NCBI RefSeq assembly: GCF_041749095.1
Contig: NZ_JBGTCA010000390.1
Span: 1-36,147 of the forward strand
Direction: 5' to 3'
Length of the DNA: 36,147 nt
Source: Aquiflexum sp041749095
Lineage (GTDB): Bacteria; Bacteroidota; Bacteroidia; Cytophagales; Cyclobacteriaceae
Both the position numbers and the translations under genes were made by a program. The notes beneath the pieces were generated by a model that was not told where the DNA came from, ran no database searches, and saw only the letters and a program-made list of their open reading frames with translations. How positions within the stretch are numbered: the first letter of the stretch is position 1; every line of letters begins with the position of its first letter. Below are positions 14,934 to 23,036 of this stretch, one piece after another.

Positions 14934-17321
14934 ATGCTTTATCCCAAAAATTTAGAAGAGAAAATTAATTTCACCAAAATCCGGGAGCTTCTCAAAGATG
15001 CATGTTCGGGTCCTTTGGGTATAGATTTCGTCAATAAAATGAATTTTTCCAAGGATCCCAATCTTATTGGGAAGCTTTTGGACCAAACCGATGAATTCAA
15101 AAAGATCATTGAATCAGGGGAGCTTTTTCCTTCTTCCAACTTCACCAATATTTATCCCTATCTCGAAAAGGTAAAAATAGAAGGCACTTTTCTTTATGAA
15201 GAGGAATTCCATGAAATCAGACTATCGCTTTTTACACTGAGCAGGTGCATTGAGTTTTTTGGTGACCATGAAGAAGAATACCCCAATTTATTCCAGCTTC
15301 TGGGAATGGTCAACCTGGACAACTCCATTTTGAAGGAAATAGAGAGGATCATTGATGAAAAAGGAAAAATCCGTAACAATGCATCTCAGGAACTTTCCTT
15401 GATTCGTTCCCGGATTCTTTACGAGGAAAACAGGTTGAGAAAAGTATTGGATAAGATATTCAGGGAAGCAAAGGCAAAAGGTCTGACTCCTGAGGATGCC
15501 TCGGTGACAATCCGAGGAGGAAGAATGGTGATACCTGTTCTTGCCGAAAACAAACGAAAAATAAAAGGCTTTATCCACGATGAATCGGCCACAGGTCAGA
15601 CGGTCTTTTTGGAACCGGCGGAGGTTCTCGATATCAATAATGATCTCAAAGATCTTGAGTATATGGAACGTCGGGAAATTCAGAAAATCCTTACCAAACT
15701 TACCGACAAATTTAGGCCGGCCATTCCGGAACTCAGAAGGGCATATCATTTTTTGGGCATGGTGGATTTTATCCGTGCAAAGGCAAAGTTTGCCATCAAG
15801 ACCAAATCCATCAGGCCAACATTGGTGAAAACAAAGCAAATGGAATGGCACAGTGCGAGACATCCGCTTTTGGATGCTGCGTTGGGACAGGCAGGTAAAA
15901 AGATCGTGCCCCTCGATATTCAGTTGGACCATAACAGAAGGCTCTTGGTGATTTCAGGACCTAACGCGGGTGGAAAGTCGGTTACCCTTAAAACCGTTGC
16001 CATGATCCAATACATGTTGCAGTGTGGGCTATTGGTTCCTCTGGAAAGTCACTCAGTCTGCACCTTGTTTGATAATTTTTTCATAGATATCGGGGATGAG
16101 CAAAATATCGAAAATGACCTGAGTACCTACAGTTCCCATTTGATGAGTATGAAGTACTTTACCCAATTTGCCGACAAAAAGACCATTCTTTTTATAGATG
16201 AATTTGGCACAGGTACCGAGCCCCAGTTTGGAGGTGCCATCGCAGAGGGGATTTTATTGGCCCTGAACAATCTTGGGTCTTATGGGGTAATCACCACGCA
16301 TTATGGCAACTTGAAGCAGGTATCAGCCAAAAATCAGGGTTTGGTCAACGGTGCCATGCGCTATGATGTGGATAAATTGGAACCCTTGTACCAACTTGAC
16401 ATTGGAAAGCCGGGGAGTTCCTTTGCCCTGGAAATTGCCTCCAAAATCGGAATTTCCAAAGACATCATCAGCTACGCCAAAGATCAGATAGGAGAAGAGC
16501 GTGTGAGGTATGACAAGATGCTCAACAAACTCGAAAACCAGGTCAGAAAGTATGAGCAATCTATTCAGGAAAACCAAAAGAAAGAAAGGCTTTTGGATCA
16601 AAGAATGAAAGAATATTCGCAGCTCAAAGAGACCATTGATCTGAACAAAAAGAAATACATTCAGGAGGCCAAAGCAGAAGCCCAAGCGCTTTTGGCAGGG
16701 GTCAACAAGAAAATTGAAACGACCATCCGTACCATAAAAGAAAGTAAGGCAGACAAAGAAGTAGCCAAACAGGTAAGGACGGAAATCGAAGAATTAAAAA
16801 GCGAAATCAGACCTGAAAAGAAAATCGTCCACGACCCTGTCATCAAAGTGATTGGAGGCGATATTCAGATAGGAGATTTTGTAAGGGTAAAAGATAATGG
16901 GGCAGTAGGTGAGGTTTTGGCTGTCCGGAAAAAAGAAGTTGAAGTCAGTATAGGTGAACTCAAATCAACTGTAAAACTTAATAGGTTGGAAAGAATCTCC
17001 AATACCGAAATGAAAAAGGAGAAGAAATCCTTTTCCAAAAGGACTGGTTTTGATACCAATGCCAAAATGATGGATTTTTCCCCAAACTTGGATATCAGAG
17101 GCAAAAGAGGGGAGGAGATCCTCCCCGTTGTTCAGAGTTTTGTGGATGATGGATACATGCTTGGACTCAAAGACCTAAGGATAGTACATGGCAAAGGCGA
17201 TGGGATACTCAGGGATATCACCAGGAATCTGTTGAGGGGGATGTCCCAGGTAAATAAAGTTGAAGATGAGCATGCCGACAGGGGTGGGGCAGGAGTTACT
17301 TTGGTCACTTTAAAAAGCTGA
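14934..17321 (+). CDS. mutS2: MutS2-family DNA ATPase/nuclease
   Basis: A 795-residue protein lacking the mismatch-recognition domain of MutS, as expected for MutS2. It has the core clamp region, Walker A GPNAGGKSV at 342-350, Walker B FIDEFGTGTEP, a long coiled-coil clamp (about 520-640), and a C-terminal Smr nuclease domain with LDIRGKRGEE and the HGKGDG motif. Family roles include suppression of recombination and rescue of collided ribosomes; which applies here is unknown. Length and domain order are normal. An upstream ATG at 14926 is out of frame, which supports 14934 as the start. Confidence 0.95.
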   Translation: MLYPKNLEEKINFTKIRELLKDACSGPLGIDFVNKMNFSKDPNLIGKLLDQTDEFKKIIESGELFPSSNFTNIYPYLEKVKIEGTFLYEEEFHEIRLSLFTLSRCIEFFGDHEEEYPNLFQLLGMVNLDNSILKEIERIIDEKGKIRNNASQELSLIRSRILYEENRLRKVLDKIFREAKAKGLTPEDASVTIRGGRMVIPVLAENKRKIKGFIHDESATGQTVFLEPAEVLDINNDLKDLEYMERREIQKILTKLTDKFRPAIPELRRAYHFLGMVDFIRAKAKFAIKTKSIRPTLVKTKQMEWHSARHPLLDAALGQAGKKIVPLDIQLDHNRRLLVISGPNAGGKSVTLKTVAMIQYMLQCGLLVPLESHSVCTLFDNFFIDIGDEQNIENDLSTYSSHLMSMKYFTQFADKKTILFIDEFGTGTEPQFGGAIAEGILLALNNLGSYGVITTHYGNLKQVSAKNQGLVNGAMRYDVDKLEPLYQLDIGKPGSSFALEIASKIGISKDIISYAKDQIGEERVRYDKMLNKLENQVRKYEQSIQENQKKERLLDQRMKEYSQLKETIDLNKKKYIQEAKAEAQALLAGVNKKIETTIRTIKESKADKEVAKQVRTEIEELKSEIRPEKKIVHDPVIKVIGGDIQIGDFVRVKDNGAVGEVLAVRKKEVEVSIGELKSTVKLNRLERISNTEMKKEKKSFSKRTGFDTNAKMMDFSPNLDIRGKRGEEILPVVQSFVDDGYMLGLKDLRIVHGKGDGILRDITRNLLRGMSQVNKVEDEHADRGGAGVTLVTLKS

Positions 17322-17330
17322 CCTGAGCAA

Positions 17331-17816
17331 TTATTTCTTTTTAAGGTTGAATGTATAATTTCCGGCAACTGCCCCACTTGGTATTTCTGCCCCGGGAACT
17401 GTGATGGAGAAAACGAGCCTCAGGTCATTACCGGTTCTGGTAAAGGATATTTCTCTTTCGGATGCAGGCTTGGTACCGGATAAAGAAATTTTGTCCAGGT
17501 TGGTTCCTACAAAAGACCAATTCCCGGTGGCATCAAAAAGATCATTACTGTTGATAGTACTGTAATTTTTATTATTCCCACTTGCAGCGAAAGTGATTTC
17601 AAAAGTCTGATAAATATTTGTCTCAGAACGGCTATCCCTGATTACCGAACCACCACCGGCAACTACCCAAACCTGTGATGAACCACCTGTCAGGTCTTCA
17701 ATGGCAAGCTCTTCGGGTGTTTTGGTAGGCGTGGGGTCATCTTTTTTGCTTTTGCAGGAATAAAGGCTGACAGCTAAAAAACCTGATATGATCAAGGTTA
17801 AAATAATTTTTTGCAT
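17331..17816 (-). CDS. Small lipoprotein, lipocalin-like or DUF5004-like
   Basis: A 161-residue lipoprotein with a signal peptide and lipobox LYSC (Cys about 21), then a short Lys/Asp/Pro/Thr linker and a predicted beta-rich domain. Segments such as GGSSQVWVV, TGNWSF and a final GNYTFNLKKK suggest the small beta-barrel lipoproteins common in Bacteroidota, but I cannot assign a family with confidence. It converges with mutS2, 9 bp apart, and lies 47 bp beyond the ABC ATPase gene on the same strand. Confidence 0.75.
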   Translation of the reverse strand: MQKIILTLIISGFLAVSLYSCKSKKDDPTPTKTPEELAIEDLTGGSSQVWVVAGGGSVIRDSRSETNIYQTFEITFAASGNNKNYSTINSNDLFDATGNWSFVGTNLDKISLSGTKPASEREISFTRTGNDLRLVFSITVPGAEIPSGAVAGNYTFNLKKK

Positions 17817-17863
17817 AAACGTATAATTATAATTTCTGTAAAATTAATGATAACACCCAATAA

Positions 17864-18496
17864 TCAAAGTTTTTGTTTGGGCTTGAAGTCTTCAATTTTT
17901 ATTTCATTCGGGCAAAACCCATATTCTTTGGGATCATTGGAACATACGAAAAGTGTTTTATCCTTCGAAAATTCTTTTACCAAATGCAAATACCAAGCTA
18001 TACCCTTTTCATCCAGGTTGGAAGTTGGTTCATCCAAAAGAATTAAATTTATTTTTGAAAAAAAGCATAAACCAAGCTTTAACCGCTGCTTCATACCGGA
18101 AGAAAATTGAAAAACAGGTTTTTCACGGTGTTCCTTTAGGTACATGATATCCATCATTTCTTCAAGAGAGAGTGAAGCAATCGGTGTTTTGAACTTAAAA
18201 TGAAAGGAAAGCAATTCACATAAAGAAAACTCTTCGGGCAATTCCATATATGGTGCACTCATGACCAAATACCTAAAAATATCCGAATCAGAAATTTCCT
18301 TTTCTTCAAGTGAATAAGTAATCTGTCCAGAGGTCAGGGGTTGTAAGCCGGAGATGCACTTTATCAGAGTTGATTTTCCCGAACCGTTACTTCCTGTGAT
18401 GGCCCAATGCGAATAAGGTGCGATGTCAAGAGTCAAATCTCTAAAAATCCAATCAAATTGGAATCTCTTTGAAACTTGATTCAGCTTAAGTCTCAT
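17864..18496 (-). CDS. Orphan ABC-type ATPase in the lipid A operon
   Basis: A 210-residue single ABC ATPase with Walker A GSNGSGKST (35-43), signature FSSGMKQRL (131-139) and Walker B LILLDEPTSNLD. The positions of the Q-loop (around MSAPYMEL, 79-86) and the H-loop (VCSND, Asn187) lack the usual Gln and His. No permease gene lies beside it. Its ATG directly abuts the lpxA stop codon, so it is translated as part of the lpx operon. It could energise an unlinked exporter, or be a regulatory ATPase; the sequence does not say. Confidence 0.85.
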   Translation of the reverse strand: MRLKLNQVSKRFQFDWIFRDLTLDIAPYSHWAITGSNGSGKSTLIKCISGLQPLTSGQITYSLEEKEISDSDIFRYLVMSAPYMELPEEFSLCELLSFHFKFKTPIASLSLEEMMDIMYLKEHREKPVFQFSSGMKQRLKLGLCFFSKINLILLDEPTSNLDEKGIAWYLHLVKEFSKDKTLFVCSNDPKEYGFCPNEIKIEDFKPKQKL

Positions 18497-19276
18497 TTAG
18501 CTGATATAACCTTTCATGACACCCCTTTCGGAAGACCTGATGAAATTTATGATTTCATCCCGCTCTTTGGTAGCAGGGAGGTTTATCTCGATTTCTTCCA
18601 ATGCCCGACTGTTGTTGAGGCTGTTTAAAAAAAGATATCTATAGACTTCCTGAATCGCGCCGATAGCTTCGCTGGAATAACCCCTTCTTCTCAGACCAAG
18701 ACTGTTGACACCGGCATAACTCAAGGGTTCTCTTGCAGCTTTGGTAAATGGGGGGACATCCTTTCTCACCAATGATCCTCCGGAAATCATGGAATGCATT
18801 CCGACTTTCACAAATTGATGTATGGCGCTGCTGCCGCCTACGATGGCCCAATCGTCTATAATAACATGACCTGCAACCTGTACCGAATTTGCTATGATGA
18901 CATTGTTGCCTACCATGCAATCATGAGCAATATGGACATAAGCCATTAAGAGACAATTGTTGCCCACTTTTGTGGTTCTTTTGTCAATAGTGCCCCTGCT
19001 GAGCGTAACACATTCTCTAATGGTAGTATTATCCCCGATTTCTACCGTGGTGTCTTCGCCTTGGAATTTAAGATCTTGTGGGATAGCTGAAATGACAGCT
19101 CCGGGAAAAATCTTGCAGTTCTTACCGATCTTTGCACCTGGAAAAATTGTGACGTTGGAGCCAATCCATGTCCCATCACCGATTTCAACATTTTCGTGGA
19201 CCATGGTAAATGGGTCGATATGGACCGATTTTCCCAAGATAGTGTTTTCGTGTATATGTGCTAATTGACTGATCAT
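18497..19276 (-). CDS. lpxA: UDP-N-acetylglucosamine O-acyltransferase LpxA
   Basis: A 259-residue left-handed beta-helix acyltransferase with hexapeptide repeats through about residue 190 and a helical C-terminus. The catalytic His is in HIAHDC (His118, the E. coli His125 equivalent), and GGSSAIHQF and DVPPF are conserved. It transfers a hydroxyacyl chain from ACP to UDP-GlcNAc, the first step of lipid A synthesis in the cytoplasm. Its ATG overlaps the end of lpxC/fabZ by 4 bp, which implies coupled translation. Confidence 0.97.
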   Translation of the reverse strand: MISQLAHIHENTILGKSVHIDPFTMVHENVEIGDGTWIGSNVTIFPGAKIGKNCKIFPGAVISAIPQDLKFQGEDTTVEIGDNTTIRECVTLSRGTIDKRTTKVGNNCLLMAYVHIAHDCMVGNNVIIANSVQVAGHVIIDDWAIVGGSSAIHQFVKVGMHSMISGGSLVRKDVPPFTKAAREPLSYAGVNSLGLRRRGYSSEAIGAIQEVYRYLFLNSLNNSRALEEIEINLPATKERDEIINFIRSSERGVMKGYIS

Positions 19277-20667
19277 GTTTCTTTTCTGACGATGCTAGCG
19301 GTCATTATTGCTTCACAAACCAAGGTATTACCCACAAAGGCTTCTCCTTTCATTTTTGCTATACCTCTTCTTATGGGTGCAAGAAGTTCACATTTGAAGA
19401 CCAAAGTATCCCCGGGAAGCACCATTTTGCGAAATTTGCAACTTTCAATTCCCAGGAAATAAGTCCAGTATTTTTCAGGGTCATCCACGGTACTCAGCAC
19501 CAATATCCCGCCCGTCTGTGCCATAGCTTCTACCTGTAGGACACCTGGCATAACCGGGTTTCCCGGAAAGTGGCCCATAAAAAAGGGTTCGTTGATGGTT
19601 ACATTTTTTACACCGGCCACTACAGAATCGTCAAGGTAAATGATTTTGTCCAATAATTGAAATGGATATCGATGCGGAAGAATATTGCTGATCTGATTGA
19701 TGTCCATGACAGGTGGAAGCTTGGGGTCATAATGGGGAATATGAACCGGACCTGTTTTTTCCATTGCCCTTTTAATTTTTTTGGCAAATGCAACGTTGGC
19801 TGCATGACCTGGCCTCGCTGCCAAAATCTGGGCCTTTAATGGTCTTCCTACCAACGCAAGGTCTCCAACCACATCAAGAAGCTTATGTCTTGCAGGTTCA
19901 TTTTTATACCTTAATTCCACATTGTTAAGGATACCTTCTTTTCTGACCTCAACCTTATTCTTATTGAACATTTTGGCAAGGTTTTCCAGTTCTTTGTCTT
20001 CAACCACTCTGTCCACTACAACGATGGCGTTGTTGAGATCTCCACCTTTAATAAGGTTTTTGTTGTAGAGCATTTCCAATTCATGAAGAAAGCAAAAAGT
20101 TCTACAGGAAGCAATTTCAGTTTTAAATTGGCTGATACTGGTAATGGAGGCATGCTGACTTCCCAAAACCGGAGAATTGTAGTCCACCATCACCGTGACC
20201 CTGTAATCATCAAGAGGCAGGGCTGCCATTTCAACTTCTCTGGAAGGGTCTCTATAGGTGATGCTTTCGGGGACTTCAAAAAACCTTCTAAGGGCATTTT
20301 GCTCTTCAAGTCCAGCTTCTTCTAAAATATGGATAAATTGGATAGATGATCCATCCAAGATGGGAGGTTCAGGGCCATCTAACTGAATAAGGACATTGTC
20401 TATTTCCAGTCCAACCAAAGCAGCAAGTACATGTTCTACCGTAGATATCCTAGCCCCGTTTTGTTCCAATGTTGTGCCCCGAGATACATCCACTACGTGG
20501 TCCACATCAGCATCCACGGTTGGATGTCCTTCCATATCGATCCGCTGAAATTTGTATCCATGGTTTGGAGGGGCAGGTAAAAATGTCATATTTGAAATGA
20601 CCCCAGTATGCAAGCCTACACCGGAAATTGTTACTTGTTTTTGAATAGTATGTTGTTTGACTCTCAT
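19273..20667 (-). CDS. LpxC-FabZ bifunctional deacetylase / hydroxyacyl-ACP dehydratase
   Basis: A 464-residue fusion. Residues about 1-300 are LpxC, with zinc and catalytic residues in STVEHVLAAL (His79), HKLLDVVGDL (His261, Asp265) and His288. Residues about 315-464 are a FabZ hot-dog dehydratase, with PHRYPFQLLD and GHFPGNPVMPG (His366) and Glu380. LpxC makes the committed step of lipid A synthesis; FabZ drains the same hydroxyacyl-ACP pool toward fatty acids. Joining the two enzymes that compete for this pool is a known Bacteroidota arrangement. It lies 39 bp after lpxD in the operon. Confidence 0.97.
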   Translation of the reverse strand: MRVKQHTIQKQVTISGVGLHTGVISNMTFLPAPPNHGYKFQRIDMEGHPTVDADVDHVVDVSRGTTLEQNGARISTVEHVLAALVGLEIDNVLIQLDGPEPPILDGSSIQFIHILEEAGLEEQNALRRFFEVPESITYRDPSREVEMAALPLDDYRVTVMVDYNSPVLGSQHASITSISQFKTEIASCRTFCFLHELEMLYNKNLIKGGDLNNAIVVVDRVVEDKELENLAKMFNKNKVEVRKEGILNNVELRYKNEPARHKLLDVVGDLALVGRPLKAQILAARPGHAANVAFAKKIKRAMEKTGPVHIPHYDPKLPPVMDINQISNILPHRYPFQLLDKIIYLDDSVVAGVKNVTINEPFFMGHFPGNPVMPGVLQVEAMAQTGGILVLSTVDDPEKYWTYFLGIESCKFRKMVLPGDTLVFKCELLAPIRRGIAKMKGEAFVGNTLVCEAIMTASIVRKET

Positions 20668-20706
20668 TAGTTCAAATAATGCCCTTTAGAATTTAAGAGC
20701 GTAAAT

Positions 20707-21729
20707 TTAGGCTTTTTTTTCCAGTTCTTTGATTCGGCTTTGCAGTTCGGGGAGTTTTTTGAAAAGTGAATAGGATTTAAGGAAGTCCTTTATATCCATT
20801 CCCAAAAATCCGAATATGGTTTGTCCGCTAATGTTTATGTTTTTTGGAATTCCGGTTTTTGCACCAATCGTGGTTTTGTCTGCAATTTTGATGTGGCCAA
20901 CTATTCCTACTTGTCCTGCAATTACACAGTTTTTTCCGATTTCGGTAGAACCGGAAATACCTGTCTGGGAAGCAATGATAGTATTCTCACCGATGATGAC
21001 ATTATGAGCGATCTGAACAAGATTGTCAATTTTCGCTCCTCTTTTGATTATGGTAGAACCCATTGTAGCACAATCTATAGTTGTGTTGGCTCCAATGCTT
21101 ACATGATCTTCAATGACTACATTCCCAAGCTGTGGAATAGCCTTGTAGGTACCATCTTCCTGAGGCGCAAACCCAAAACCGTCTGAACCAATTACGGCAC
21201 CAGACTTTATCTCGCAATGATTGCCTATTTGGGTATTTTGATGAATTTTGGCTCCTGTATGGATAATACAATTATTCCCAATTTTGACATTATCGCCAAG
21301 ATATGCGTGGGGATGTATTTGTGCATTGTTACCGATTAAGCAATTTTTGCCAACATAAGAAAAAGCACCTCTATAATGGTTATCACCTATGCTACTGCTT
21401 TTATCAAAGTATGAAGGTTCTTCTATTCCGTATTTTTTAGCTTTTGAAAGCTGCGCATAGGATTCCAAAAGTTGGGTAAAACCTGAATATGCATTTTTTA
21501 CCCTTATCAAATTGGATTTGACAGGTTTTTGGGAAACGAAATCTTCAGATACAATTACCGCAGTAGCGGCAGTTTCATATATAAAGGATTCATATTTTTC
21601 ATTAGCCAAAAAACTTATCCCCCCTTCCCTTCCTTCCTGGATTTTGTCTATTCTATTTACCTTAAGAGAACCATCGCCTTCAATTTTGCCATTCAGCATT
21701 TCGGCTATTTGATAGAGGGTAAATTCCAT
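20707..21729 (-). CDS. lpxD: UDP-3-O-acylglucosamine N-acyltransferase LpxD
   Basis: A 340-residue protein with the N-terminal uridine-binding domain (about 1-100), a hexapeptide beta-helix (about 105-315) and a C-terminal helix. The catalytic His is in QIAHNV (His242), next to ANTTIDCA. It adds the second hydroxyacyl chain after LpxC, so it works with the two downstream genes. It follows the HD hydrolase gene by 17 bp and appears to be part of the same transcript. Confidence 0.97.
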   Translation of the reverse strand: MEFTLYQIAEMLNGKIEGDGSLKVNRIDKIQEGREGGISFLANEKYESFIYETAATAVIVSEDFVSQKPVKSNLIRVKNAYSGFTQLLESYAQLSKAKKYGIEEPSYFDKSSSIGDNHYRGAFSYVGKNCLIGNNAQIHPHAYLGDNVKIGNNCIIHTGAKIHQNTQIGNHCEIKSGAVIGSDGFGFAPQEDGTYKAIPQLGNVVIEDHVSIGANTTIDCATMGSTIIKRGAKIDNLVQIAHNVIIGENTIIASQTGISGSTEIGKNCVIAGQVGIVGHIKIADKTTIGAKTGIPKNINISGQTIFGFLGMDIKDFLKSYSLFKKLPELQSRIKELEKKA

Positions 21730-21746
21730 TTAGAGATATTTAAAGA

Positions 21747-22985
21747 TTACAAAGTTAAATTTTTGGCCTGACAGATATAATGTTTTTTGACTATTTTACT
21801 CATTGCTTTGATATTCGGTAGGTCAGCTGCTTGGGCTACATCAATAACCTGTCCTTTTTTTGTCAAAATGAGAATCTGTTCTTTATTAAGATAAGCATGA
21901 TTGCTTATAGTTCCATGGTTAAAGAAATATTGATGATCACTATCTGGGATTTGAAGTTTTTTTAGGCTTTTCTTTTTTTCAATTTTCAGTTCATCCTCGA
22001 TGAATGCCTCATTTCTCAAATTGATCTTAAATAGATTCCTGGTCAGAAACATGTTGGAAATATTTCTGATGACATAGTCTTTATCATTTTTCCACATTTT
22101 GATTGCCCCCCAGATATCGAAGTCATCCAAAGTCATAAACCTCTCTAACAAGGTTCGGTCCTTTTGCAAATCATCAAGAGTAAACCTGTTCCCCAAAAAT
22201 AGTAACAGCTCGTCAGTTCCAAACAAAGGATGACCATTTCCCAACAATTCTGTTGCACGGTTTATTAAATTAATCATCATTTTCTCAGCACTTACGGTGG
22301 TTTTATGCAGGTAAACCTGCCAATACATCAACCTCCTTGCGCTGAGAAAATTCTCGATACTGTAAAGCCCTTTTTCTTCTACTACCAATTGGTCATCTTT
22401 AATGTCCATCATTTTGATGATTCTGTCCGCACCGATCGTGCCCTCAGATACACCTGTAAAAAAACAATCCCTCTGAAGGTAATCCAATCGGTCAATATCA
22501 AGCTGACTTGAGACAAGTTGATTAAAAAAATTCCGTTCATACACTCCTTTAAAGATTTTTATAGCTAAATTCAATCGACCTTGTAAATGTTCATTGAGTG
22601 TTTCAAGGACCAAGAGTGATAATTCCTCATGAGGTGTATTTTTCAACAAACTGAATTCCAGGGCATGTGAGAAAGGACCATGTCCGATATCATGTAGCAA
22701 AATAGCAACCATTGCCGCCTCATATTCATCATTGCTGATTTCTATTCCCTTTTGTCGGAGATTGTCTAATGTAATGCGCATCAGATGCATAGCGCCAATG
22801 GCATGGTGAAATCGTGTATGAAGTGCTCCCGGATATACAAAATCAGTCAAACCCAACTGTTTGATACGCCGTAACCTTTGAAAGTAAGGATGGTCAATTA
22901 TGTTAAAAATCAGCTCACCGGGAATGGTGATAAACCCATAAACAGGGTCATTCAATATTTTATGACTTTTCAATGTCCATGACAT
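21747..22985 (-). CDS. HD-domain phosphohydrolase (SAMHD1/dGTPase-like)
   Basis: A 412-residue cytosolic metal-dependent hydrolase. The HD signature is intact: HTRFHHAIGAMH (about 56-67) and LLHDIGHGPFSH (97-108, His98-Asp99). This sub-group includes dNTP triphosphohydrolases, but the substrate here is unknown. I place the start at 22985 because MSW is followed by the conserved region. A longer frame to 23042 would run into porX, and the chosen start leaves a 51-bp divergent promoter region. It heads the lpx operon, a link worth noting but unexplained. Confidence 0.88.
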   Translation of the reverse strand: MSWTLKSHKILNDPVYGFITIPGELIFNIIDHPYFQRLRRIKQLGLTDFVYPGALHTRFHHAIGAMHLMRITLDNLRQKGIEISNDEYEAAMVAILLHDIGHGPFSHALEFSLLKNTPHEELSLLVLETLNEHLQGRLNLAIKIFKGVYERNFFNQLVSSQLDIDRLDYLQRDCFFTGVSEGTIGADRIIKMMDIKDDQLVVEEKGLYSIENFLSARRLMYWQVYLHKTTVSAEKMMINLINRATELLGNGHPLFGTDELLLFLGNRFTLDDLQKDRTLLERFMTLDDFDIWGAIKMWKNDKDYVIRNISNMFLTRNLFKINLRNEAFIEDELKIEKKKSLKKLQIPDSDHQYFFNHGTISNHAYLNKEQILILTKKGQVIDVAQAADLPNIKAMSKIVKKHYICQAKNLTL

Positions 22986-22996
22986 TTGATAGATTC

Positions 22997-23032
22997 CAAA
23001 AGTAATTATAATTTTAAAAGAAATAAACCAAA
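22997..23032 (-). promoter_or_regulatory. Candidate promoter of the HD-lpx operon
   Basis: On the minus strand, TACTTTTG (22997-23004) matches the Bacteroidota -7 consensus TAnnTTTG exactly, and TTTG (23029-23032) is a candidate -33 element 24 bp upstream. That spacing is slightly long. Transcription would begin about 5-10 bp before the ATG at 22985. The same 51-bp gap must serve porX on the plus strand, where only TAATTTTA is a partial match. Confidence 0.35.
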
Positions 23033-23036
23033 TTTT

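Noticed and set aside
15288..15932. 214-codon frame on the minus strand inside mutS2
   Set aside because: It is antisense to conserved MutS2 core sequence, with cysteine- and phenylalanine-rich composition typical of a reverse-strand shadow.
22986..23036. Longer N-termini for porX (from 22986) and the HD hydrolase (to 23042)
   Set aside because: Both extensions lack conserved residues and would overlap each other; the internal starts at 23037 and 22985 leave a normal divergent promoter region.
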